Assembly: GCA_030068075.1 (NCBI GenBank)
Contig: CM057826.1
Location: 100,119,804 to 100,183,803, forward strand
Reading direction: 5' to 3'
DNA: 64,000 nt
Source of the DNA: Paguma larvata
Taxonomy: Eukaryota; Chordata; Mammalia; Carnivora; Viverridae
Each line of letters opens with the position of its first letter. The stretch's first letter is position 1. The position numbers were made by a program, and so were the translations under genes. Positions 53,382 to 64,000 of the stretch are shown here, in pieces. Below the pieces are notes generated by a model. It was not told the DNA's origin. It was given only the letters and a program-made list of their open reading frames with translations, and made no database searches.

Positions 53382-55352
53382 TCATATTTCTTAATTATGT
53401 TTCCCCAGAGAGTCCAATTGAGCCCAACCAACAAGAGTGGAACACAGAATGTACCTACAACCGTTCTCAAGTTACAATGAAAATGGATCAGATTTAGGGA
53501 AAACACCATCACAGGCCCCTCTCAGAATAAACCAGAATAATCTTTAAATCACAGATGTGCCACAACATGTTCATAGACTGTTAAGATATTTGGGGACCCA
53601 GCTCAGGAGTTCTTAACATTTGGAGAGCTGTAGACCACTTTAAGGAATATGCCAAAAGCAATGAGCCTTCTTCAGAAAAATGTCCATATGCACGAAGACA
53701 TAACACACTGCCAACTACTTTGGAGATTTCAGAAGATCTCTGAAGCCCTCTGGATCATGAGCAGAAGACATCTGGCCCTGTCGCCCCTGACCCACTGCTA
53801 CCCCATTATAAAATGAGAAAGTAGAGAGCTCAATGAGTAAAACAATACCTCTAATTCTGAGTAGCCAAAGTTGCCACAGGGCCAAAGCTAGTCCCATTTC
53901 CCTCAATTCCTACAGCAGAATTCTTCCTACTGCTTTGTGTATTATTAAAATAAATTTCTATCTTTTTTACTTTTAGTATCTGACCCCCAAAGTAACTTAC
54001 ATAAAAACCTGTACCTTTTCTTGCTACTCCAATCTAAAGGGGCCACAGGGCAAAAGATCAGAGATCTAGACGTTTCAACACGAGCATGCTTGCCTTTATA
54101 TACAGATTGTGTTGTCTTTTGTGTTTTGTTTTTAATTCTGGGGAAAAAATATTTTGCTAAGAGCTGCTCCAATACTCTCAAAGAGAGCATCCCATTTGTC
54201 CTTGTCAGTCCGCTCCTGTATGCGACTGTGTTCAAACCATCCGCCACACACACAAGTGTACTCACTGACTGTTGGCTGGACATCTTTTTGAAGCAGTTTC
54301 ATCTTATTCTCATTAGTGTTCAGCTGAGAACTCTGTCCCCTTTTCCCTCTCTCTATTCAGAACATGGGCTACCCTTCTTTCCAAATCAACGGCAAACCTT
54401 CCAAGTTGTCATGAGGCCAAACCCCCCACTTGCCACTGACTAATGAATCCTCTTGAAATCCAGGCCTGAAGTGTAAGCTGTTTTAAAGCAAAGGGCCCCT
54501 CTAGGCAATGAAGCAAAGATTTGGGTGGGCTCTCGCACAAAACTCTGAAGCATATATCTTTATCACTTGGCATGGAGTGCTAATTGAAAGTTACTATGGA
54601 CCAATTTTTTTTTTTTGGATCTCTTTCTTCACTTTGTAAGAGGAAGGACTAGTCCTTGGAGAGGCAAAGATTCTAGGAAAAACTAGAACACCAGTTGCAT
54701 AAAAAAATTTTTTAACCAAGTATGCAGAATGCTAATCTTTCCAAGATTGTTCATTATCTCGGGTGCTGTAGTCATTGCCTAATGGGAGAGTCAGCACAGA
54801 AAAAGAATGCAGCTCCTTAAGGCACTGGCTGGGTCTGTCCCAAGGAGGCATTGTCCTGGTGCCAGGTCAGATCATTCCAGGCCACCAAGGGTGACTATTC
54901 TCAGCCTTTGCCATAACTTGTAAGCTTGCCCCCATTTCACATATGTACCCTTTTCACAACTGGGAGGTGGCACACAGCAGAGTCCCCTTTTGGGGACCCC
55001 TTAGGAGACATGTGTTCAACTTGTGAGTCAGATTTGGTTCCAAAAGGCAGGAGACGTGCCCATCCATACCACCTCAGAGCTTAACGACCAAAACACTCTG
55101 ACATCACCCTCACTTCTGACACAGAAAAACCAGGAGACATCCTGGCCCTGGACTGTCTCTGGGCAAGGGGCACAGGTGTCTGTGGCAGGGCCTCCCCAGC
55201 AGCACAGGCGAGAAGAGCTAGCGTGGTTCCTCTGTGAGGTGACCTGGTGGTATGCATCTGAATGACTCCTGGAGGTGCTGGCCCTGACTCACCTCTCTGG
55301 AGCTCTCACTAAGCTGGCCACAACCTCAAAAAGGAGTTCTTAAAGGTCCAAT
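53382..55352. other. Single-copy non-coding DNA
   Basis: About 2 kb without a gene I recognise. The longest frame in this interval (140 codons, 54021-54443) is mirrored by a 112-codon minus-strand frame, has no domain, and shows no initiation or splice context. TCATGAGCAGAAGACATCTG at about 53755 echoes a segment near 45924. Confidence 0.4.
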
Positions 55353-55512
55353 TTGAGGTGTGTGGGTGGCTTAGTTAAGCATCCAACTCTTGATTTTGAC
55401 TCAGGTCACGATCCCGCAAATCACTGCACTGACAGTGTGGAGCCTGCTTGGGATTCTCTCTCTCCCTCTCTCTCTCAAAATAAATAAATAAACATTTAAA
55501 AAAACAACAACA
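55353..55512 (+). mobile_element. CanSINE, forward, internally deleted
   Basis: Head GAGGTGTGTGGGTGGCTTAG (a short deletion follows), CAACTCTTGATTTTGACTC, AGGTCACGATC, then a jump to CACTGCACTGACAGTGTGG, GAGCCTGCTTGGGATTC, CT-rich sequence, AAATAAATAAATAAACATTT and an A-rich tail. The B-box region is missing, as in the copy at 10.3 kb, so both may come from the same shortened subfamily. Confidence 0.9.
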
Positions 55513-55726
55513 ACTAATCCTCAAGTCACAGAGAGCTTGACCTCTTTGAATCCTTGAAGGTCAAGCCTACCCCTATTGCATTCTCCATTCTGCCCAGGCA
55601 ACCACCTCAACTGGTCCCACTAGGTTCAGAATCCTGGACTACCTACCTCTGTCAGTGCTCTCCTAGTGTGTCGATACAGTATAAATTGTATGACCTACTC
55701 TATTCAGGACCTTTCCTTTTCATTCT

Positions 55727-55985
55727 TTTTGTTTGTTTGTTTTATTTTTCATGTTTGTTTGTTTATTTTGAGTAAGAAAGACAAAGAGCACAAGCAGGGG
55801 AGGGACACACACAGAGAGAGACAGAGACAGAGACAGAGACAGAGACAGAGAGAGAATATCCCAAGCAGGCTCTGCACTGTCAGCACAGAGCCCAACATGG
55901 GGCTTGAACTCACAGACTGTGCGATCATGACTTGAGCCAAAATCAAAAGCCAGGTGCTTAACCGACTGAGCCACCTAGGTGTCCC
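55727..55985 (-). mobile_element. CanSINE, reverse, with (GTTT)n tail and (GACAGA)n array
   Basis: Reverse SINE: GTTTGTTTGTTTTATTTTTC tail, (GACAGA)n at about 55819-55850, ATATCCCAAGCAGGCTCTGC, AACATGGGGCTTGAACTC, CATGACTTGAGCC and head AACCGACTGAGCCACCTAGG. The sequences TTCCTTTTCATTCTT before and TTCCCTTTTCAGTCTT after look like a diverged duplication. Frames on both strands over it are SINE-derived. Confidence 0.93.
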
Positions 55986-56002
55986 TGTTCCCTTTTCAGT
56001 CT

Positions 56003-56580
56003 TAAGAGTCCACTTTTGGCAATTCCACTTCTGGATGGAACCCTAAAAGGACTGGAGGCAGGGACTCAGATACTTATACACCCATGTTCACAGCAGTATT
56101 ATTCACAATAGCCAAAAGGAAGAAGCAGCCCAAGTGCCCATCAATGGATGAAGATAAACAAAATGTGATATATATATATATATACATCCAAAGGAATATT
56201 ATACCACCCTAACAAGAAAGGACATTCTGAAACACAGGTACAACATGGATGAATTTTGAGGACATTATGTTAAGTGATATAAGCCAAGACGCAAAAGGAC
56301 AAATAGTGTATGATTCCACTTAGGTGAATTATTTACAGTCATCAAATTCACAGAGACAGAAAGCAGAATGGTGGCTGCCAGGGGCTGGTGGGTAAGGGAA
56401 GTGGGGGTTATTATTTAATGGGTACAGAGTGTCAGTTTGGAGAGATTAAAAAGTTCTGGAGATGGACAGTTGTAAGGGTTTCAGACTACTGTGAATGTAT
56501 TTAACGGCTCTGAACTGTATACTGACAAATGCTTAAAATGGTACATTTTATATCTATTTCACCCCAATTAAATTTTTTTT
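56003..56580 (+). repeat. Old L1M-type LINE-1 3' end, forward
   Basis: GGCAATTCCACTTCTGGATGG, CACCCATGTTCACAGCAGTA, TTCACAATAGCCAAAAGGAAG, TGCCCATCAATGGATGAAG, ATAAGCCAAGACGCAAAAGG and AGAATGGTGGCTGCCAGGGG are the end of ORF2 and the 3' untranslated region. It closes with ATGGTACATTTTATATC and an A/T tail. An (AT)n run lies at about 56168-56184. ORF2 frames are broken. Older than the 17-kb and 32-kb copies. Confidence 0.88.
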
Positions 56581-57036
56581 CAAGAGTCTTTTCTTGGCAG
56601 CATAACAAAACTACTAACAAATAAACCTAAGTGTCACCTCTTTGGGGTTTATGTGCTGAACGCAGTACTAATGAACTTGAAGACAGACTTTTCTTCTTCG
56701 GCTTTCCTTTCCTGTTCTCTCCCGTGTTGTGCCTCAACAGCTTCCCCACAGCTGTTGGTGGCTCTGAAGGCCTTGGAGGCAGTGACATGGCTCTGGGAGA
56801 CACAGTATCCCTGCGGGCCCTAGAAGGTGTCATCTTGTCCACGTGTTCCTACTGAAGTGATTAGTATTCACAGCGTGATATTCTGAGAAAAAATTACATA
56901 AAAGCAATTTTCCTCAGTACTATTTCTGGACTTTAGATGACTCACTCACTGCCTTCTGAAGGGCTTGCATTGCTGATGAGGGCTTTCAATGCACAATACA
57001 GCAAGACTCCTTCAACATTCTACTGGGATCAAGAAT

Positions 57037-57093
<57 letters not shown>

Positions 57094-58135
57094 GCTGTTT
57101 CATTCTTAAGTTCATCCTGAAAGGTCACAGATAACTAGATGGCAGAACCAACTACTTACAGACACTAGGTACTTCATCTATAAAGCCAACCATGTGGGAA
57201 GCGCTAACTCTATGAATCTAGAACTGCCCCCGTCCCCGCCATGCCTGCTTCAGTAATGTTTAATGTTTAAAAGAGCTTGTCATGCCAGTAATGAGTGACA
57301 CATTCCTTAGAGATAGGTCTGACGCACACATGCAGAATGTTGCACTGAGTATGCCCATTGATATTTATAATGACCACCTTATACATGCTGTAAGTTTGAA
57401 AGGCCTCAAAGCTGAAAGATTCCCCAAAGGTGAATCATGAACCACCCTAGATGGACTAGGGCCATAGTCCAAAATTTTCTCACAAGACAGCCCATTACCA
57501 AAGGATGGGTGCAAATTAGCACCTGCCTTCCTTTCTACCTCCCTCCCCGTGGAGTGAAATAGCATGCCTGTGAGGCTACTTTGAAGAGTATAGGTCCTTA
57601 CCCACACACCCAGAATTCAATTAGTCCCCTTTGCAGAAACAAGGAATCAGACGACTAAGACACTAGAGTGTGATGCAAGGCTGCTTTTAGTGGCTTCAAG
57701 ATCTGCTTTTCTTCCTCCACTCTATTTACATTCTAAATCATCAAAACTCAAGCGGCACCCATTTGCTAAAAGGTACTTAGATTCCTAGGCCTATTCAGCG
57801 AAGGGACACATGATCAGGACAACAGCCAGCCCAACAGAACACCTTTCTTCTCCTCCTATAAATGACCTGCATGACAGAAGAGCATCTTATGTGAAAGAAA
57901 TAAATGACCACTTTTCAAAGAAAACTTCCACCTCTAGTTAGTTCCCCTGACAATGGGCTGCTTTCTCCTAGTGTCTAGGTGGACACTGTCTTATTTATGT
58001 TTTCTTACTCTTCCCTCTGCATAGTACTGCCACTCAACAGAACATCCTTTCAGGAGTCATTTGAGCCCCAAGCTATCCTTCCTTCAGTCTCCCCCATGTC
58101 TGCTGAATTCTTACACTATCGGAGAAAGAGCCAAT
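56581..58135. other. Single-copy DNA with a long CA microsatellite
   Basis: No gene recognised. Frames at 56627-56855 occupy the same bases on opposite strands, and neither has a known product. Confidence 0.4.
57041..57091. repeat. (CA)25 microsatellite
   Basis: An uninterrupted CA dinucleotide array of about 25 units. Pure arrays of this length are usually length-polymorphic in mammals. Confidence 0.97.
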
Positions 58136-58205
58136 ACCAGAGATTTGGTCCAGTCCCAGAGAAGTTCAGTAACTTGCCCAGAGTCACAGAACTTAATTAC
58201 TGACT
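58136..58205 (-). repeat. MIR core relic, reverse
   Basis: CAGTCCCAGAGAAGTTCAGTAACTTGCCCAGAGTCACAGAACTTAAT matches the reverse MIR core GGCTCAGAGAGGTTAAGTAACTTGCCCAAGGTCACACAGC. Only the core is recognisable. Confidence 0.6.
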
Positions 58206-60224
58206 CACTTCGTTAGTGGCATATTATTTATTCTCATCGTTCGATCCCTTATCTGTAGCTCAGTGTCTGAATATGTCACTCAATCCTTGTTTGATATGAT
58301 AATTGAGCGCTTATCATATTTTACATGGAACCAATCATTCTACTTCTTGATGCAAGGTAAGATAGGGAACAGAAATGCAAACTATTTTTATTAGTGTTCA
58401 CATGACCATCAAATGAGAGAATCAAGTGCCTGGGGCTAAATATTCTGAGACTGCACTTGATCTCAGCAGCTGCCCTTTCTGTCACGTGCTTCTCTAGGTG
58501 CAATCACGCTCTGTGTAGTTTGTGGCTGAGTGTCATGGCTGGCCTTTGATCTTGTGTGGGAAATTATGAATTGTGTGTGCGCATAAAATTATGGGTGTGC
58601 ATGCACACGTGTGTACATGTATGTGTTGAAGAGATAGGGCAGAGGCAAAAACGCAATGACTAACTTTTGTAGGTGGGTGCAGCAGGTGGTGAGAAAGAAC
58701 AGGGGCGTGTGCCCAGAACCACGTTTCCTGTGCCACCAAGTCGCTCTGGGGCAAGTAGTGTGGCATAACCCACCATGTCACATTTGCAAGTGATGGTGAA
58801 CTTGAAGAAGAGCAAATTCGTAGTCACTGCTATGAAATCCTGAACCCTATCAACACCCCTACCCTCTAGACTATGGAAAACCTGTGCCACACTCACAGCT
58901 TCTCCACCCACCTGTGTGTAGGTACAACACACAAAAGCTGTTTCCCTTGTGTTGAAAATGACCCTGAACAGGTAACGACCACCAACAGCAAAAGCAGCAC
59001 AGGGGCTGGGCTCTCTTTGGGGCCACTGATTACTTCCTGGCTTATTGGAGGTTCAACTCGGCCCTGGGTTTTGCTGTTCGCCTGAGCAGAACAGGCTGGG
59101 GCCTCGCCTGCTGATGTTTTGTGGGAGAATGATAAAGCTTTTGAGCATTATCAGAGGCCAGGTGCCATCTGACTGAAGAAGGACACTATGATTTTCCATC
59201 TAATTTACTATCAACTGTACTTCAAAAATCCTCCTTCACAAACCTCTGTGCATCAAAACGGACAAAATTATTTCCTTCCGTCTTCCTCTGCCAAAGACAA
59301 TCAGGGAGAGGCCACTGTTGGTGTAGTCCTATTCTCTGCTGAAGGCATGACAGAGTGTTGCAAGCTAATCTCCCAGCTCTTTTGTAAGGACAGAATCGGT
59401 GCAGACAAAGGCGAAGGGGGCCCTTTGTGACCACTCTCACTTTCCCTTACCCCTGGTTATTGGTCTTTTATTTGCGGTCAGGGGGCCTGCAATCCTTTGA
59501 GCAGAAGTAGCAAGTTTAAAAACACATAAAATGTGGCTCAGACCTAAGGAAAACAAAAATTACAAACTGTGGTTAAATTCTCACAAGCAATGTTATCCAA
59601 AGACCTTATTCTGTTTTCAACTATGGAATCATGTCTGACACAAAGATTTTCAAAAGTGTTTCTTCCATTTAAAGTTTCACAAAAGCAATATATGACAGTG
59701 AAAATGAAAAGGCATCAGAGAAAGGTTTCCTTCTATGCTGACATAAGAGCAGAGGAATGAACAAGACAAAGCTTTTAAGTAGGTTCCGCTGAGCGCCCAA
59801 CCTGGCTGAAGTAGCACTGGCAAAACCTCAAATGGCCCCATCGGCATGTTGACATTCAGTGACTTTTCACACCCTGAAATCTATGACACGCTTATCTCAT
59901 TCAAACTACTACAATCCTCCAAACCAATGAAACTCTCAGTACAGGTGGCTAAGGAAGAACAAAATGCTTTAAAACCACAATGAACATGAGAAAAATGGAA
60001 GTCAAAAAATACAAAAAGATGTTTGAACTTCAATACATGGTTCTCTGAGGACTTTGCAACTATTAGTTCATTCCTCCATCAGGATGCTAGGGAAACAAGG
60101 ATGGCTTCAGAGAACAGATGAGAAAACTAAGGCTAGGTCTAGTGTTTCTGACCAAATGTCAGGCCCTTTTATCTGGAAGGAGCCCTGAAGGTACCTCCTC
60201 TTCCAAGTTCCAAGTGACATGCAG
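58206..60224. other. Single-copy non-coding DNA
   Basis: An alternating purine-pyrimidine stretch (GGGTGTGCATGCACACGTGTG) lies at about 58591-58611. A possible reverse MIR fragment is near 60085-60165. Frames of up to 90 codons (58660-58932 minus, 59188-59430) have no recognisable product. Confidence 0.4.
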
Positions 60225-60555
60225 AGATGCTTTAAGACAATGTTTAATACCTCCAGCCCATGGATAAAATACAGCCTATTGCCTGTTTTAATATGGTCTA
60301 CAAGCTAAGAATGGTTTTTAAAATCAAAAGAATATTTTATCAACAGTAAAAATAACATGAAATTCAAATGTTTCAGTGTCCATAAATAAAATTTTATTGG
60401 AACTTGGCCCCACTTGTTCATTCAAATGTTGCCTGCAGCTGAGTTTTATGTTAGTGGCAGAGTTGAGTATTTGCAAGAGAGATCTCATGGCCCTCAGAAG
60501 CTAACATATTTACTATCTAGTTCTATCAAAAAAGTTGCCCATCTCTGTCTAAGAT
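60225..60555 (-). repeat. hAT-type DNA transposon relic, family not named
   Basis: CAGCCTATTGCCTGTTTTAATATGG, AAGCTAAGAATGGTTTTTAAA, CCATAAATAAAATTTTATTGGAAC, TTGCCTGCAGCTGAG and the end AACATATTTACTATCTAGTTC, TCAAAAAAGTTGCCCATC. In reverse this is the placental repeat with GGCAAACTTTTTCTGTAAAGGGCC, AGATAGTAAATATTTTAGGC and CCAATAAAACTTTATTTAC. I do not assign a Repbase name. Confidence 0.7.
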
Positions 60556-62357
60556 TGCAGGAAGGAAAGAGTGAATAACAGGGAACATCTGAGTATCTCT
60601 TCCCAGGACCATGAAGGAAAGGACCTGTATTCCCTATTAAAGATTCCCTTACCAAGGCCAGAACCTGGACATCATACTGCTGTTAGACGCTGAGACCTAA
60701 GACAAATGACTCTGTCACGGGATTCTGATCCCACTGATCATTTCCAAGGTTGTACAGTCATTATAGTAAATGATCTGTGCATTTTCAGCTCCTGCACTTA
60801 TGTTGCTCAGCCCCCCCAACCCCCCACCACCACTATTATCTCATGGTAAATAACAGACTGTAATCACACAAACACGTCATTACAGCAGCTAGACACTGGA
60901 AGAGGCAAAGAAAGAGGCAAATGGTCTCCCAGTTTGAAGCAGTGGGCTGAGTAATCTGTCAGACGTTGCACGCATCCCCAGATCACACTTACAGACTCGC
61001 CTTATTGATAAAAGAACCTTTCCAAGATGAAAATTATTTGGATCACAATTTAATGCTGCTCTCTTTTCATACTGTTCAGATCAAGTGTCAAATAAGTCTG
61101 GATCTTGGGATAGTTGGCATTTATCTACTGACTGTCCCAAAGAGCTTCACACCCAAGCATTCAGTGCTTCTCAGAGCTCAGAGAATGATGCCCCATTTGA
61201 GGGGACAGGGGGAAGACAATGTGGGATTGTTTGCCAGCAACGAGTTCAACTCATCCCTTTGTTCAAATGAATCTGAAAAGCTGTCCCATCTGTGTGTGCT
61301 GTGAAGTCAGCACAATTGCCATTGTTTATAGCCCTGTTTGTTGTGGTGCTCCATGTGCAGAGATTTGGCCAGGGGAGAGATTTCCATATTAAAAGTCATT
61401 CTTCTGAGTGTTTGCTGTTTGATTCCCTAGTTACATAAATCTTTGCCTACCACGCTCTGGGACTTGACAGCCCAGCTTAGAATGATCTGGGAATAGGGAT
61501 AGCACATAGAGTGACCAGCGCCTTGAGTCTGAGGATGAACAGTCATCTTGAGATGGAGGGAAAAGGCCAAAGGGACACTTGGACGTGGAGGACACATGAT
61601 GACACACAATCCAACCTTACAACGTGAATTTTTCCAATGAAAAGCAACCTAAAAAATCCAATCAGCACTTTGGAGATGCTTGAATCCTAAGTTTCAAATA
61701 AAAAGTTTTGAATCTTTCTGGGAATAAAGGAAGGAACGGAGAGATGTAGGGAGGGAGGGAGGAAGTTATGGTTTTTTGTATGTCAAAATAACTAGCCTAA
61801 GTCATGAGGACAGACAAGGGGGAAGCCATTTGTAGCATACAGACCCCTTCTCCTAGTTATTCAAACACTAATCTAGGCACTGCCATGAAGGGATTTGTAC
61901 ATCTAATTAAAACACTTAATCACTGACTTTAAGTAAGATTATCTTGTTGGGTATGGTTTAATCAGTGGAAGTGCTGTAAGGAAGACTCGGGCACTCCCTG
62001 AGCCCTATTCCAAGCCGCATCCGATCTCCCATTGCTCTCCCTTCACAGGAGCTTCTTGCTCAGCCTGCCTGTAACAGCTTCAGACTGAGCCTGGGAGATT
62101 CCAACCTGTTCTTGATCTTTCCTCCCAGACCACCTCCCGATGGACTTGAGCTTTCCACAACGGTTAATTCAATCCCTTCTGATGATATCTGTCTCCTACC
62201 AGTTCTGCTTTTTGCATCAAACCTGACTCATACAGAGGGCAAGCTAGTCTGGCCATGCAAATCAGCACAAGATCACATATCTGTGGCATTATAAAGTCCA
62301 CCCGCAAAGCTGTTCCTAACTTTCTTGCACCCCCATCCTACCTAAAGGGTCTAACAC
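60556..62357. other. Single-copy non-coding DNA
   Basis: No named repeat and no gene. A C-rich CCCCCCCAACCCCCCACCACC tract lies near 60810 and a (GGGA)n tract near 61749. The 112-codon frame at 60966-61304 overlaps another phase and is not recognisable. 61030-61140 is repeat-free and AT-rich. Confidence 0.4.
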
Positions 62358-62555
62358 TTTTGTTTGTTTGTTTATTGAGAGCGAGCGAGCACACTAGCAG
62401 AGGAAGGGCAGAGAGAGAGGGAGAGAATCCCAAGCAGGCCCTGGGCTATCAGCGCAGAGCCCAACATAAGGCTCAAACTCATGAACCAGAAGATCATGAC
62501 CTGACCTGAAACCAACAGTCGGGACACTTGATGACTGAGCCACCCAGGCACCCCA
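62358..62555 (-). mobile_element. CanSINE, full length, reverse
   Basis: Reverse SINE: TTTGTTTGTTTGTTTATTGAG tail, CGAGCGAGCACACTAGCAG, CCCAAGCAGGCCCTGGGC, AGCGCAGAGCCCAACATAAGG, GATCATGACCTGACC and head GACTGAGCCACCCAGGCACC. Two short frames, one per strand (62255-62509 and 62372-62584), are readthrough of this SINE. Confidence 0.93.
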
Positions 62556-63943
62556 ACAACTTCTCTGTCAGAATCATTGCTCACTTAGGCTATACTTTTC
62601 AGTAAGGCAGGCACTGGGGGCTGCTGCAGAAACTACATATTCTTTACACACTGCAGCTGAGAATCCCTGCAAGACTGTGCCTCCAGGGGGCAGGTACAGG
62701 CACTTGGTGCTCATTTATTTCCTAGACACCGTATTCACCCAAAGGTGTAGCCAGGGAGGAGAATGTCAGAACCTGGCAAGGACTGAGCCATCACAGACCC
62801 ACAAATCTCGATTCAGCGTAGGCTTTTCTCAATTTTCCTCACTTCCAGCCTGCGGATAGGAATGATTAGGCCTCTCAAGGGCATTATTTATGTGTTAGTA
62901 ATTCCCTGAGTTATCTACTCAGTACATCATCTGCTGAAAACTTTCCTTCTATATATTTAGATAATCTGGGCCCCACCACTCCCACTTGGCCTTGGGGCAG
63001 AATTGGTGGATACAGGTTTTCACCGTAAATGAGAGGAGTGCCTGGCCTTCAACACCAGCCCATCCTAGGAACATGCGGTTCCCTAGAGAAGGACACAGAG
63101 GGCTCTTCAGTGGTAGAAGAGGTACAGGATAAAAGGGAGAAGGATGGCCAAGGAAAAAGAACCCCATGTCTCTTAGCTTCCCCATCTACTTTCCAGAAGG
63201 CCTTTACCTCCACGGAGGCCACAGAATCCAGGTGCGGGACTCTGAAACTAGAAACTCTGGTGTTTGGTTTTATGTTTATGTCAGGTACAGTCAGACCAGC
63301 AGACCCTTGGAAACACAACTTAGGAGGTTTCTGATAATTGTTTATGTCAGAAAAGGCCAAAAATAATTGGCCACACAACTAGTGTGTTTTTAATGAAGCA
63401 CTCATTTAAAATCTTATGTATGATAAGATGCAGGGCACACATTCCCTATCAAAATCCATTAACCCTATTGTTCCGTGTGAGAGAAAGCACAGGACTGCAG
63501 CTGACACAGTAACCACTGAGAATAACACGTGCTCCTCTTTCAGGATCCCTGGGTGTGTGGACGCCCAGCGGCTAAACTTGCTACCCCACTAAAAAACACC
63601 ATAGCAACAGTATCATTGTATTTTTTTTATGAAAATGCTTTCTTTAATGGAATCTTTATCTTCAGCAAAAAGTATTTCTTTGGGGACAATACTATAGGAT
63701 AATATCAATTTATAATTGAGAACAAACTTCTGGCTAAGATTAAAGCTTTTTGCTTGGCTGGATCAAGTTTCTGGAAAGTTTAAAGAAAAAAAAAAGAAAA
63801 GAAAACATCTGAGACAAGGCACTCCTTTGTGTTTAGTTGATTCAAAATCAACTTTGTATCAAAGGAGGGAGAAATGAAACTGATCATGTAAATAGTATTC
63901 CTGAAAGGAGACAGAACATTTTAGCAATTAAAAATATATATGT
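62556..63943. other. Single-copy non-coding DNA
   Basis: A possible forward MIR fragment lies near 62822-62900 (CTCAATTTTCCTCACTTCC, GGATAGGAATGATTAGG). Frames on both strands at 63029-63378 overlap with no recognisable product. AT-rich from 63590 on. Confidence 0.4.
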
Positions 63944-63944
63944 A

Positions 63945-64000
63945 GGGGCACCTGGGTGGTTCAGGTGGTTAAACATTTGACTCTTGATTTCGGGTCAGGT
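63945..64000 (+). mobile_element. CanSINE, forward, cut by the window end
   Basis: GGGGCACCTGGGTGGTTCAGG head followed by ATTTGACTCTTGATTTCGGG and TCAGGT. Only the first 56 bases of the element are inside the window. Confidence 0.92.

Noticed and set aside
54021..54443. 140-codon open frame
   Set aside because: No recognisable domain, mirrored by a 112-codon frame on the opposite strand, no splice or promoter context. Length is within chance expectation for 64 kb.
56627..56855. Opposite-strand frames over the same bases, arginine-rich on the minus strand
   Set aside because: Mutual shadows with no family similarity; no evidence of expression.
1..64000. CRISPR array, operon, prophage or other prokaryotic system
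   Set aside because: Repeat content is entirely mammalian. No spaced direct-repeat array and no dense coding are present.

Overview
The window is mammalian nuclear DNA, most likely from a cat-family (felid) genome. The main evidence is about 20 copies of a tRNA-Lys-derived carnivore SINE (CanSINE). Its head reads GGGGCGCCTGGGTGGCTCAG, its body contains GACTTCGGCTCAGGTCATGA, and it ends in a CT-rich stretch and an AAATAAATAAAC-type tail. That is the feline version of the family, not the canine one. LINE-1 3' ends of carnivore type, and older L1M, L2, MIR, MER5/MER20-like and MLT1-like relics shared by placental mammals, fit this. Species and chromosome cannot be read from the sequence.

I find no protein-coding gene, rRNA, functional tRNA, CRISPR array or prokaryotic feature. 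The open frames are short (183 aa at most). The recognisable ones are L1 ORF2 remnants or readthrough of SINEs, and the rest look random. The window is therefore intergenic or a very large intron.

Layout: 1-5.6 kb holds single-copy DNA, a tandem pair of reverse SINEs, a reverse L2 with a SINE beside it, an L1M 3' end and a very young SINE. 6.4-8.2 kb is one long reverse L2 relic. 10.1-10.5 kb has two forward SINEs at one target site. 12.2-12.4 kb is a recent 92-bp tandem duplication. 14.7-15.5 kb is a three-level nest: SINE in MLT1 LTR in L2. 16.5-18.5 kb holds MER5 relics, a SINE and an 823-bp L1 with a perfect 14-bp target-site duplication. 22.4-23.2 kb is an old L1M 3' end. 26.2-27.4 kb has a 54-bp L1 stub and two SINEs. 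27.9-28.5 kb is repeat-free and resembles a developmental enhancer. 32.3-33.1 kb is a reverse L1 whose ORF2 C-terminus is still open, followed by a perfect 14-bp hairpin. 45.1-45.8 kb is a long inverted repeat with a SINE in its loop. 46.4-47.3 kb is another L2. 53-56.6 kb holds SINEs and an L1M 3' end. 57.04 kb is a (CA)25 microsatellite. The window ends inside a forward SINE.

No new multi-gene system is visible. The points most worth checking are the 45-kb inverted repeat, a 121-bp segment shared between 31.2 and 44.3 kb, two splice-flanked candidate exons (25.86 kb and 33.17 kb), the 12.2-kb tandem duplication, and several repeat-free, AT-rich, homeodomain-site-rich blocks. Repeat family names come from recognition of consensus features by eye, without a database search.
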